This document shows positions 23,790 through 32,579 of a stretch of DNA of 64,000 nucleotides, piece after piece (position 1 is the first letter of the stretch; each line of letters starts with the position of its first letter). The stretch covers positions 37,235 to 101,234 of the forward strand of contig JBBTBY010000066.1 of NCBI GenBank assembly GCA_038043445.1, written 5' to 3'. Source of the DNA: Spirochaetota bacterium (lineage in GTDB: Bacteria > Spirochaetota > Brachyspiria > Brachyspirales > JACRPF01). The translations under genes were made by a program, and so were the position numbers. A model generated the notes under the pieces. That model was not told where the DNA came from. It saw nothing but the letters and a program-made list of their open reading frames with translations, and ran no database searches.

Positions 23790-26141
23790 GTGAACAAAAA
23801 GAACATCCCGCTCTATATCGGAGTTTTCGTCATATCCCTCGCTGCGCTCGCGTATGAGGTCGTCGTCAACCGCGTGTTCTCGCTCGTGTTCTGGTACCAT
23901 TTCGCGTTCATGATAGTATCGATAGCCCTCTTCGGCATCGGCTTGGGTGCGCTCATCGTATTCTTTCTTAACCGCTTTCTCAAAGAAAAGCCGGGCATCG
24001 TCCTTGCAGTCGCTTCGCTCCTTCTGGCGATAGCGCTCCCCATAACGCTCATGGCGATAAATGCCATACCGCTCCAGATGGAAAAGATAGCGCTCGAGGC
24101 CGTGCAGCGCGGATATTTCATCCGATACTTCCTTCTTCTTGCAGCACCGTTCGTGCTCGCGGGTTTCATCTTTTCCTATCTCTTCACGAATTTCCGCGAG
24201 GACATAACGCGCATATATTTCTTCGATCTCGTCGGCGGGGGCATCGGCTGTTTCGCCGCGCTCGCACTGTTCCCGGGACGCGGCCCGTTCATCACATCGA
24301 TAATACTCGCGATAATGATGATCTGTGCGGCGGGTGCCTTCGCGTTCCGCGACATCAAATGGTATGCGCTCATCATCCCGCCGGTGTTCATCGCGCTTAC
24401 GCTCATCATCCTCTATCCGATAGCGGCGAAAACGGAGATACGGATAAGCAATGCGAAGCGCTATCTGTGGGGCCTCTCGACGAAACCGGTGTACAGCAAT
24501 TGGGATAATTTCGGCTACACGGCGGTGCACCCGCGCGAACCGGGGAAGAAAAGCCTTATCGTCACCGGCAATTATTCCACGTATACCTACATGTATGACA
24601 TGCGCGATGTCGATCTCACGAAGCCCTTCGATATCTCGCGGCGCGGGCTTGAGGGCCATGCCTATCCGTTCGTCATTCACGAGCACGCGGAGAACGTGGG
24701 CATTGTCGGCGTGGGCGCGGGCAAGGATATACTCCTGGCGCTTCATCGCGGGGCGAAGAACATATACGGCGCCGAATTCAATCCGACGATATACGATGTG
24801 TTCCAGAACCGCTACGCGGAGTACACCGGCGGTCTCGGGAAGCTTTCGAACGTGCATATCGTCTGCGACGAGGGGCGCTTCTTCCTCCGGTCATCGAAAC
24901 GGAAATACGATATCCTTCTCTTCGATAATGCCATCGCCATTGCGGCGGTGCAGTCCGGCGCGTTCACGCTCGCGGAAGGATATCTCTACACGGTAGAGGC
25001 CATCATGGATTACATGGGGAAGCTCACGACCAACGGTGTGCTCTATCTCAGCAACCCCCTCTCGGATGCGGAACGCTTCATAACGATAACGCGCGAGGCG
25101 TTCAGGCGCATGGGACGCGAAAAGGAATTCCGGAGCTCGATCGTGACCGCTGAGGACCAGAGCAAGGTGTACCCGCGCTGCAAGATAATGATCAAGAATA
25201 CGCCGTACACCGCGGCGGAAGTGGCCGCGCTTGAGGCGTTCACCAAGGGCATACGGCAGGTCATGACCTATGCGCCGGGGCGTCCGCCGGCATCATATAC
25301 GGCACGGCTCATCACGACGAAGAACATCGAGCGTGAATACCTCGCGAGCGAACGGGAGCTTCGCCCGTCTACGGACGACTGGCCGTTCTATTCACAGGCG
25401 TTCAAGGACCATGTCAATGCGCGCGATGATATGAAGGCTATGAAGAAAGACACCTATAATTACGGGCCGTTCCTCATGCTCCGGGAAATAGCGCTCTATG
25501 TCCTTCTCGGATCGCTCATCTTCCTCATACTGCCGCTCGTGCTGTTCAATCTGAAGGGCTTTACGGCGCTTCCGAACAAAATGGGGAGCATCATCTATTT
25601 CGCCTGCGTGGGCATCGGCTTCATGCTCACCGAGATAGTGCTCATGCAGAAGTACATGCTGGTGCTCGGCCATCCGGTGTATTCGTTCTCGGTGGTGCTC
25701 GCGTCGCTCCTCATCGCCACCGGCATCGGGAGTTTCGTTTCTGAGCGGATACACAAGCCCTTTATCGCGGTGCTTATCGGGTTCAGCGGCATCGTCGTCA
25801 TGACCGGGATCGGCCTTCTCTGCATGAAATTCTTCACGGGGAGCATCATCGATCTTGCCTTCTGGCAGCGCTCGGCGATAGTCGCTCTCCTCACGTCGCT
25901 CTCCGGCGTGTTCATGGGATTCATGATACCCTCGGGCATTCGCTCCGTATCGAGCGTTGCGGCATCGATACCGTGGCTCTGGTCGATAAACAGCGTATTC
26001 TCCACGGTGGCCGGCTTCATCGCCGTCTATGTGTCCATACAGTTCGGCTTCACCGCCGTACTCGTTCTGAGCATGCTCTGCTACGCCATCGGAGTGTTCT
26101 TTTTCGTGTTTCGTATATCACCGCGGGAGAATATGCTATGA
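23790..26141 (+). CDS. Polytopic membrane protein with spermidine-synthase-like core (copy 1)
   Basis: A 783-residue protein from GTG 23790, preceded by AGGA 5 nt upstream. About seven membrane helices (1-230) lead to a cytoplasmic Rossmann methyltransferase-like domain (about 250-520) with GIVGVGAGKDILLALHRGAK, IYGAEFNPTIYDV and DEGRFFLRSSKRKYDILLFD. More helices follow from about 580 to the end. The SAM-binding glycine loop and the DEGR acidic site match spermidine synthases. The residues after the fourth strand (LLFDNAIAI) replace the usual D(A/S)(Y/F)DP catalytic segment, so aminopropyl transfer is doubtful. The next gene is a full-length paralog of identical length, overlapping by 4 bp. 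The substrate is unknown. Confidence 0.75.
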   Translation: MNKKNIPLYIGVFVISLAALAYEVVVNRVFSLVFWYHFAFMIVSIALFGIGLGALIVFFLNRFLKEKPGIVLAVASLLLAIALPITLMAINAIPLQMEKIALEAVQRGYFIRYFLLLAAPFVLAGFIFSYLFTNFREDITRIYFFDLVGGGIGCFAALALFPGRGPFITSIILAIMMICAAGAFAFRDIKWYALIIPPVFIALTLIILYPIAAKTEIRISNAKRYLWGLSTKPVYSNWDNFGYTAVHPREPGKKSLIVTGNYSTYTYMYDMRDVDLTKPFDISRRGLEGHAYPFVIHEHAENVGIVGVGAGKDILLALHRGAKNIYGAEFNPTIYDVFQNRYAEYTGGLGKLSNVHIVCDEGRFFLRSSKRKYDILLFDNAIAIAAVQSGAFTLAEGYLYTVEAIMDYMGKLTTNGVLYLSNPLSDAERFITITREAFRRMGREKEFRSSIVTAEDQSKVYPRCKIMIKNTPYTAAEVAALEAFTKGIRQVMTYAPGRPPASYTARLITTKNIEREYLASERELRPSTDDWPFYSQAFKDHVNARDDMKAMKKDTYNYGPFLMLREIALYVLLGSLIFLILPLVLFNLKGFTALPNKMGSIIYFACVGIGFMLTEIVLMQKYMLVLGHPVYSFSVVLASLLIATGIGSFVSERIHKPFIAVLIGFSGIVVMTGIGLLCMKFFTGSIIDLAFWQRSAIVALLTSLSGVFMGFMIPSGIRSVSSVAASIPWLWSINSVFSTVAGFIAVYVSIQFGFTAVLVLSMLCYAIGVFFFVFRISPRENML

Positions 26142-28489
26142 ACGAACCAAGACGCCTCACCGCCGTATACGCCGGTGTGTTCACCGTATCGCTTGCCGTG
26201 CTCGCGTACGAAGTGATAATCAACCGCATGTTCGCGCTCATGTTCTGGTATCATTTCGCGTTCATGATAGTGTCGGTGGCGCTCTTCGGCATCGGCGTCG
26301 GTTCGCTCCTCGTGTTCTTCCTCAACCGCTTCCTCAAGGAAAAGCCCGGCATCGTTCTCGCGGCGGCCACGCTTCTGCTCGCGGCGATGTTCCCGATAGC
26401 GCTCCTCCTCGTGAACGGCATACCCCTCGAAATGGAAATGCTCGGGTCGAAAACGGCGGCGGATGCCCTCGTGCATCGGCAGTACTTCATTCAGTTCTTC
26501 ATCCTGCTCTCGCTGCCGTTCGTGGTCGCCGGGTTCGTCTTTTCGTATCTCTTCACGAATTTCCGTGAGCGGATAAACCGCATCTATTTCTTCGACCTCG
26601 TCGGCGGCGGTCTCGGCGCCCTCGCGGCGCTGCTCCTGTTCCCCAATCGCGGGCCGCTCATGTCCGCGTTCATTCTCGCTGTCGTGCTCATACTCGCCGC
26701 GGCGTTCTTTGCCTGGCATGATATCAAATGGCTCGCCTTCATCGTGCCGGCGGCGGCGATACCGCTCCTCTGCGCACTGCTCCTCCCTGTCGTGAACGCG
26801 AGCGAGGTGCGCGTGAGCAAGGGGAAGCGCGACCTCAAGCAGTTCGAAGCGAAGAAATTCTCGCGCTGGGATAATTTTGCGTATGTGGCGATGCATGAGC
26901 GTTACGGGCATCTCCTTATCACCGCGGATTATTCATGCTATACCGATCTCTTCCGCATACCGAAACGCAATGACTACAGGAAATACAGCGGCGAAGGCCT
27001 CATCTTCGATCATTTCTATCCCTATGTGGTCATGTCCAAGCCGTCGAACGTCGGCATCGTCGGCGTGGGCGGCGGCAAGGATGTGCTCATGGCGCTCCAT
27101 GCCGGTGCGAAGGAGATATACGGTGCGGAGTTCAACGGCACGGTCTTTGATATTTTCGCGAAGGAATACGCTGATTATGTCGGCGGCATCTCGCAGCGTT
27201 CCAACGTTCACCTCTCGCGCGACGAGGGGAGATTCTTCATACGTTCATCGCCGAGGGCGTATGATGTCCTCGTATTCGATAATGCGGTGGCGCAGACCGC
27301 CGTGTCATCCGGCGCCTTTACTATAGCCGAAAGCTATCTCTACACGGCCGAGGCCTTCGTCGATTATCTCTCGCATCTATCTCCCGGCGGCGTCATCTAT
27401 TTCAGCAACCCCCTTCCCGACGCCACACGCTTCATCCCAGTCATACGCGAGGCCTTCAGGCGTATGGGGCTCGCCGATGAGGCCGAACGCCTGATATTCG
27501 TTTCCGACAACAGGTCGAAGGCGTACCGCAAATGCAAAGTGCTCGTCAAGCGCACGCCGTTCACCGAGAAGGAAGTCGCTGCGCTCGAAGCGTTCGTCGC
27601 CTCGATGGGGCATGATGTGCTCCATGCGCCGCGCCGCGAGAACGGGAAGAACGATGTGACGCGGCTGGTGACGACGAAGGACCTTCTGCGCGCGTACGCG
27701 ACAGCGAAATCCGAGCTTCGCCCGCCGACGGACGACTGGCCGTTCTTCACCCAGCGCGTGAAGCCCGACCAGAAGGAATACACCTGGGAGAACCATGCGG
27801 TCAATAATTTCTATCCGGAACCGTTCCTGATGCTCCGCGAAGCGGCGAAAAACGTGCTCATCGGCGCGCTCGTCTTTCTCCTCTTCCCGCTTGTCGTGCT
27901 CAATCTCAAGGGGCTTCGCGCGCTCAAGAACAAGGCGGGGAGCATCTTCTATTTCGCAGCGCTCGGTCTTGCGTTCATGTTCGTGGAGATAGTGCTCATG
28001 CAGAAATATATGCTCATCCTCGGACATCCCGTGTTCTCGTTCTCGGTGGTGCTGTCAGCGCTCCTCGTCAGTTCCGGCATCGGGAGCCTCGTCTCCGAAC
28101 GGTTCAGGAACCCGTTCACGGCGATACGCATCGCGGTACTTGCTGTCGCCGTTGCGCTCGGCATATCGTTCGCCGTCATACATTTTTTCTCCGACGGCAT
28201 CATTCAGCTCGCCTTCCCCATGCGGGTGATCATCGTTGCACTTCTTACGTCTATGGCCGGCGTCTTCATGGGATTCCTCATGCCCTCGGGGATACGCGCG
28301 GTTTCCGCCGTTGAGGAATCGATACCATGGCTCTGGTCGATCAACAGCGTGTTCTCCACCGTCGCGGGTTTCGTATCGATATACATCTCGATATTGTACG
28401 GCTTTACCGCGGTGCTCGCGGCAAGCGTGGTCATCTATATCCTTGCGGCGGTATTCTTCACGTTCTCGCTCAAGTTCCGCGCGGGATGA
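26138..28489 (+). CDS. Polytopic membrane protein with spermidine-synthase-like core (copy 2)
   Basis: A 783-residue tandem paralog of the preceding gene, beginning at ATG 26138 (ATGA overlap), with GGAG a few bases before. Architecture and motifs repeat: N-terminal helices with the near-identical FWYHFAFMIVS and FFLNRFLKEKPGIVLA segments, core GIVGVGGGKDVLMALHAGAK, IYGAEFNGTVFDI, DEGRFFIRSSPRAYDVLVFD followed by NAVAQTAVSSGAFT, then C-terminal helices ending with NSVFSTVAGFVSIYISI. As in copy 1, the canonical aminopropyltransferase Asp segment is changed to FDNA. The identical length, close motif identity and coupled translation suggest duplication followed by heteromer formation (inference). 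Confidence 0.75.
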   Translation: MNEPRRLTAVYAGVFTVSLAVLAYEVIINRMFALMFWYHFAFMIVSVALFGIGVGSLLVFFLNRFLKEKPGIVLAAATLLLAAMFPIALLLVNGIPLEMEMLGSKTAADALVHRQYFIQFFILLSLPFVVAGFVFSYLFTNFRERINRIYFFDLVGGGLGALAALLLFPNRGPLMSAFILAVVLILAAAFFAWHDIKWLAFIVPAAAIPLLCALLLPVVNASEVRVSKGKRDLKQFEAKKFSRWDNFAYVAMHERYGHLLITADYSCYTDLFRIPKRNDYRKYSGEGLIFDHFYPYVVMSKPSNVGIVGVGGGKDVLMALHAGAKEIYGAEFNGTVFDIFAKEYADYVGGISQRSNVHLSRDEGRFFIRSSPRAYDVLVFDNAVAQTAVSSGAFTIAESYLYTAEAFVDYLSHLSPGGVIYFSNPLPDATRFIPVIREAFRRMGLADEAERLIFVSDNRSKAYRKCKVLVKRTPFTEKEVAALEAFVASMGHDVLHAPRRENGKNDVTRLVTTKDLLRAYATAKSELRPPTDDWPFFTQRVKPDQKEYTWENHAVNNFYPEPFLMLREAAKNVLIGALVFLLFPLVVLNLKGLRALKNKAGSIFYFAALGLAFMFVEIVLMQKYMLILGHPVFSFSVVLSALLVSSGIGSLVSERFRNPFTAIRIAVLAVAVALGISFAVIHFFSDGIIQLAFPMRVIIVALLTSMAGVFMGFLMPSGIRAVSAVEESIPWLWSINSVFSTVAGFVSIYISILYGFTAVLAASVVIYILAAVFFTFSLKFRAG

Positions 28490-28502
28490 TCTCCGGGGGC
28501 GC

Positions 28503-29564
28503 ATGAAAGACGGTGAAAACATAGAGGTCTTGCAGGAACTTTTCCAGGCATCCCCGAAGCTCGATCTTGAACGCATCGGCCCCGTGGTCGTCATGTCCGA
28601 TCTCCATCTGGGCAATGGAAAGCGCTCGGACGATTTTCGGTCGAATTCCGAGATCGTATTGTGCTCATTGCAGTTTTATCTGAAACATGGGTACACCCTT
28701 GTCCTCAACGGCGATATCGAGGATCTCTACCGATTCGAGGAACGCGATATTCTCCGGACATGGACCGAATTCTATCGGCTGCTTGATTCATTCCACGCGG
28801 CCGGAAAACTGTACAAACTTTTCGGCAATCACGATATGGAGCTCAAATACGCAGGGAAATCCGCGTTTCCTCTCGGCGAGAGCCTTCGTTTGAGCCATAC
28901 CCAGGGGGAGATATTCATATTGCACGGGCATCAGATGACCAAGTACCACCGGACCTATAATCCGATAGCGGCTTTTTTTCTGCGGTATGTGGCGACGCCG
29001 CTCGGCATTAAAAGCATCTCGGTCGCAGAGAACAATCCGAAGCGTTTTCAGGTCGAGAAGCACGTGTACGCGTTCGCCCAGCAGGAGCGCATCCTCACTA
29101 TCATCGGGCATACCCATCGCCCCCTGTTCGAATCGATGTCGAAGATCGATTCGCTGCGCTTTGAGATAGAGATGCTCTGCCGGGAATATCCGAAAATGCC
29201 CGAGGAGAAACGGAAAAGGGTCGCCGCTCGAATCACCGCTATCAAACAGGATATGATCGATGCCATGGCGAGACGAAAACAGCGCGGGGAATCGATCGTG
29301 AGCCTCTACCATGAGAACATGCTGGTGCCCTGCCTTTTCAATCCGGGTACACCCATCGGCAAACGGGGCAGCACGTGCCTTGAACTCGATGCCGAACGGA
29401 TTCGCCTCGTCTCCTGGCATCGAGGGGAACCTCTTGAACGGCGGTTTCGCCCCCGCAGGAAAAAAAGGAAGGCCGGCATTGAATTCATGTCCTGTGCCCG
29501 GCAGGTGTTGAAAGAAGAAGCGTTGTCCTATATTTTTTCCCGGATAACCCTTCTCGGCGGATAA
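28503..29564 (+). CDS. Calcineurin-like metallophosphoesterase
   Basis: A 353-residue metallophosphoesterase with all metal-site motifs: SDLHLG, NGDIEDLY, GNHDMEL, LHGH and GHTHRP. The arrangement resembles the UDP-2,3-diacylglucosamine hydrolase (LpxH) branch, but this protein is longer, with an inserted helical region (EIEMLCREYPKMPEEKRKRV) and a basic C-terminus. The lipid A role is therefore only one possibility. The first ATG with a plausible ribosome site (GGGGG, short spacing) is 28503, 13 bp after the second spermidine-synthase-like gene, so it is probably in the same transcript. It is convergent with the nuo operon. Confidence 0.82.
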   Translation: MKDGENIEVLQELFQASPKLDLERIGPVVVMSDLHLGNGKRSDDFRSNSEIVLCSLQFYLKHGYTLVLNGDIEDLYRFEERDILRTWTEFYRLLDSFHAAGKLYKLFGNHDMELKYAGKSAFPLGESLRLSHTQGEIFILHGHQMTKYHRTYNPIAAFFLRYVATPLGIKSISVAENNPKRFQVEKHVYAFAQQERILTIIGHTHRPLFESMSKIDSLRFEIEMLCREYPKMPEEKRKRVAARITAIKQDMIDAMARRKQRGESIVSLYHENMLVPCLFNPGTPIGKRGSTCLELDAERIRLVSWHRGEPLERRFRPRRKKRKAGIEFMSCARQVLKEEALSYIFSRITLLGG

Positions 29565-29603
29565 TGCAGAAAAGCGGTTGATGACAGGCACTGCCGTCCG
29601 CGA

Positions 29604-31034
29604 TCAGAACAGGAGTCTCGCCGCTTCGGCGGCCACCGCGAGTATCGGCTGCGGATACACCCCGAATGCGAGAATAGCGGCGAAAAGGATCAAGCCGAGT
29701 CCCCACGATATCGGTCCGGTCTTCAGTTTCGGCTTGACATCCCCCTCGGACGCATAGGCGATGCGGACTATGTTCAGATAATAGTAAATACCGATGGCGG
29801 TGTTGAGCACGGTAAGTATTACGAGCCAGAGAAGTCCTTTCTGGAATGCCGCTGTGAGCACGAGGAATTTCCCCATGAAGCCGACGAACGGCGGTATGCC
29901 GGCAAGACCGAACAGCCCCGCTGCGAGGAGCGCCGCAAGGAGCGGGGAGCGTTTTGCAAGACCGGCGATATCGTCTATCGAAACATTCTCGCCGGATACG
30001 GACACTTTATCAATGACAAGGAACACCGCGATGGTCATGACGGCATAGCCGGCAAGATAGAATATGGCGAAGGAAAACCCGTCCTGGCCCATGGTCGCCA
30101 CGCCGACGAGAAGATACCCCGCATGCGCAACACCGGAAAACCCGATGAGTCGTTTTATATCTTTCTGCATTATCGCGGAGAGATTTCCCACGAGCATGGA
30201 TGCCGCCGCGATGATCGCGATAATCGTCACCATGAGACCGCCGCCGGAGACGGCGAAGGCGCTTACACGGAGGAGTACCGCGAGCGCGCCGAGCTTGGGC
30301 ACTGCGGCGATGAATGCCGCTGTTTCATTGGATGCGCCTTGATATACATCGGCTATCCAGAAGTGAAAGGGCACCGCCGCCAGTTTGAAGAGCAGCCCCG
30401 AGAGTACGAGTCCGACGGCAGCAATGACGATGGGTTCCGGTCCCGCTTCCTTAAGATGTGCCAGTATCGCATACAGTGACGTCGAGCCGGTAAGCCCGAA
30501 GAGATAGCTCACGCCGAAGAGCATGATACCCGTCGATGCGATGCCGAACATCACATATTTGACGGCGGCTTCCATATGACTGCGTATATCGCCTGCTTCG
30601 CTGCGGAGCGGCACGAGAAGATACATCGTGCAGGAAGCGAGTTCGAGTGCGACGAAAAGCGTAATGAACTCGACGCTGCTCACAAGGAAGAGAAGTCCGA
30701 TCGTCGATACGGTGTAAAGGAAATACCATTCCGGGCGGACATTATCATCGATGCCGCGGAGACTGCGTCCGAGATAGAGCACGGCAGCGGCAGCGGAGAG
30801 TATGATGAACTTCATGAGCTGCGAAAAAATATCGACATGATAGGCATCGTAAAAGAACGATCCATGCGCACGAAGTGTGATCGCAGAGGCGACTGCACCG
30901 AGGATGAGTACCACCCGCGTTGTGTTGCGGGCGACGGCATCCTGCCGTTTGCCGAGCGTTGCGATAAAGAGTGCGAGCGCACCGACGGCCAGTATCGCTT
31001 CGGGTGCGAGAGGCGTGTATGCCGACAAATTCAT
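29604..31034 (-). CDS. nuoN: NADH-quinone oxidoreductase subunit N
   Basis: A 476-residue antiporter-like subunit of complex I. The TM5 glutamate is in LFVALELASC, the TM7 lysine in LLFKLAAVPFHFW, the TM8 lysine in VPKLGALAV, and the TM12 lysine in FVGFMGKFLVL, so a full proton channel is predicted. ATG 31034 has GGAG 7 nt upstream; an upstream GTG at 31052 is less likely. It is the last gene of the nuo operon, 11 bp after nuoM, and convergent with the metallophosphoesterase gene. Confidence 0.93.
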   Translation of the reverse strand: MNLSAYTPLAPEAILAVGALALFIATLGKRQDAVARNTTRVVLILGAVASAITLRAHGSFFYDAYHVDIFSQLMKFIILSAAAAVLYLGRSLRGIDDNVRPEWYFLYTVSTIGLLFLVSSVEFITLFVALELASCTMYLLVPLRSEAGDIRSHMEAAVKYVMFGIASTGIMLFGVSYLFGLTGSTSLYAILAHLKEAGPEPIVIAAVGLVLSGLLFKLAAVPFHFWIADVYQGASNETAAFIAAVPKLGALAVLLRVSAFAVSGGGLMVTIIAIIAAASMLVGNLSAIMQKDIKRLIGFSGVAHAGYLLVGVATMGQDGFSFAIFYLAGYAVMTIAVFLVIDKVSVSGENVSIDDIAGLAKRSPLLAALLAAGLFGLAGIPPFVGFMGKFLVLTAAFQKGLLWLVILTVLNTAIGIYYYLNIVRIAYASEGDVKPKLKTGPISWGLGLILFAAILAFGVYPQPILAVAAEAARLLF

Positions 31035-31045
31035 GAATGACTCCT

Positions 31046-32569
31046 TTACCAAGGCAGTAACGCCTTTACGCCCGCGGCAGCTGATGCTGTCTGCACCTGA
31101 CCAACGAGATGCGCAACGCTTACATGCATCGCATTGAGGAACGGCTTGGGCGCAAGTCCCAGCCAGAACACGAACACAAGCGGTACACTAAGCGTGATGA
31201 TCTCTCGTACGGAAATATCTTTCAGCGTCGAATGATCCGGATTGGCTGTACCGCCCCATATCGTCTTCTGCAGGAAGCGGAGCATGTACGCCGCGGAAAA
31301 AAGCGCACCTGGAATCGCCGCTGCCATCACCCACGGCGAAATGGCGAACGCACCGGTAAGCACAAGGAACTCGCCGACAAAACTGTTCGTCCCGGGAAAC
31401 GCCATTGCGCTTAAGCCGAAAACGGTGAGAAAGACGATGAACATCGGCATGAATTTTCCGATGCCGGCCATGGCGGAAAGTTCGCGTGTGTGGAGACGCT
31501 CATAGACGATGCCCACTGCGAGAAAAAGAGCACCGGTGGTAATACCGTGGTTTATCATTTGAAGTATCGCGCCTTCGAGCCCGTTGACGGAAAGAGCGAA
31601 TATACCGAGCGTTACGAATCCCATGTGGCCGACGCTCGAATAGGCGACAAGCTTTTTCACATCTGATTGTGCGAATGCGGTAAGCCCGCCGCACATGATC
31701 GATATTATCGAAAGGAGAATGAGCCACGGCATGAGCACTGTTGCCGCGAGCGGCGTCATCGGCAGACAGAATCGCAGAAAGCCGTAACCGCCCATCTTGA
31801 GGAGAATACCTGCCAATATCACGCTGCCCGCCGTGGGTGCTTCCACGTGTGCGGCAGGGAGCCATGTATGGAACGGGAACATCGGCACCTTGATCGCGAA
31901 GGCGAACGCGCAGGCGAGGAAGACCATCAGCTGGAAACTGAAGCCGAACGGCTGACCCATGAGCAACGGTAGGGAGAACGTATGCGGTTCGCTCATGAAA
32001 TAAAGCGCGATGATGGCCGCGAGGAGCAGAACAGAACCGACGAGCGTGTATATGAAGAACTTTATCGACGCATATATCCTCCGCGGACCGCCCCACACCG
32101 CGATGAGAAGGAACATCGGAATGAGCATCGCTTCCCAGAAGAGGTAGAAGAGCACCGCATCGAGCGCACAGAAAACGCCTACCATAGCCATTTCCATGAG
32201 AAGGAGGCTCACATGGAATTCCTTCATGCGTTCGGTTATCGAACGCCATGAGGCGAGCACGGCAAGCGGCATGATGAACGTTGTGAGGAGTACGAGGAGC
32301 AGACTTATGCCGTCTATGCCGAGCGTATAATTGACATTGATCGCCGGTATCCATGCATGATGCTCGCCGAATTGAAAGAGGGCGGTCGATGCGTCGAAGT
32401 CATTCCAGAGCAGGATCGAAAGCGCCGCAGTAACGACCGTTATCGCGAGCGTCCACCAGCGCACTGCGCGTAGAGGGAGCACGAGCGCGATGAGAGCCGC
32501 CGCCGCCGGCAGAAAGATGATGATGCTCAGGAGAGGATGGGAGAGATGGTTCAATTTCAGGAATTCCAC
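31046..32569 (-). CDS. nuoM: NADH-quinone oxidoreductase subunit M
   Basis: A 507-residue proton-pumping subunit beginning with GTG 32569 (GAGGG 7 nt upstream). Channel residues are intact: TM5 Glu in YLFWEAMLIP, TM7 Lys in FAIKVPMFPFHTW, TM8 Lys in GILLKMGGYG, and the NuoM-type TM12 Glu in SFVGEFLVL. About fourteen membrane helices are predicted. It follows the NuoL-position gene by 10 bp. Confidence 0.94.
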   Translation of the reverse strand: MEFLKLNHLSHPLLSIIIFLPAAAALIALVLPLRAVRWWTLAITVVTAALSILLWNDFDASTALFQFGEHHAWIPAINVNYTLGIDGISLLLVLLTTFIMPLAVLASWRSITERMKEFHVSLLLMEMAMVGVFCALDAVLFYLFWEAMLIPMFLLIAVWGGPRRIYASIKFFIYTLVGSVLLLAAIIALYFMSEPHTFSLPLLMGQPFGFSFQLMVFLACAFAFAIKVPMFPFHTWLPAAHVEAPTAGSVILAGILLKMGGYGFLRFCLPMTPLAATVLMPWLILLSIISIMCGGLTAFAQSDVKKLVAYSSVGHMGFVTLGIFALSVNGLEGAILQMINHGITTGALFLAVGIVYERLHTRELSAMAGIGKFMPMFIVFLTVFGLSAMAFPGTNSFVGEFLVLTGAFAISPWVMAAAIPGALFSAAYMLRFLQKTIWGGTANPDHSTLKDISVREIITLSVPLVFVFWLGLAPKPFLNAMHVSVAHLVGQVQTASAAAGVKALLPW

Positions 32570-32579
32570 GACTACACCC

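Noticed and set aside
23790..28489. True spermidine synthases
   Set aside because: The catalytic Asp segment is replaced (FDNA) and both ends are membrane-embedded, so calling them speE would overstate the evidence.
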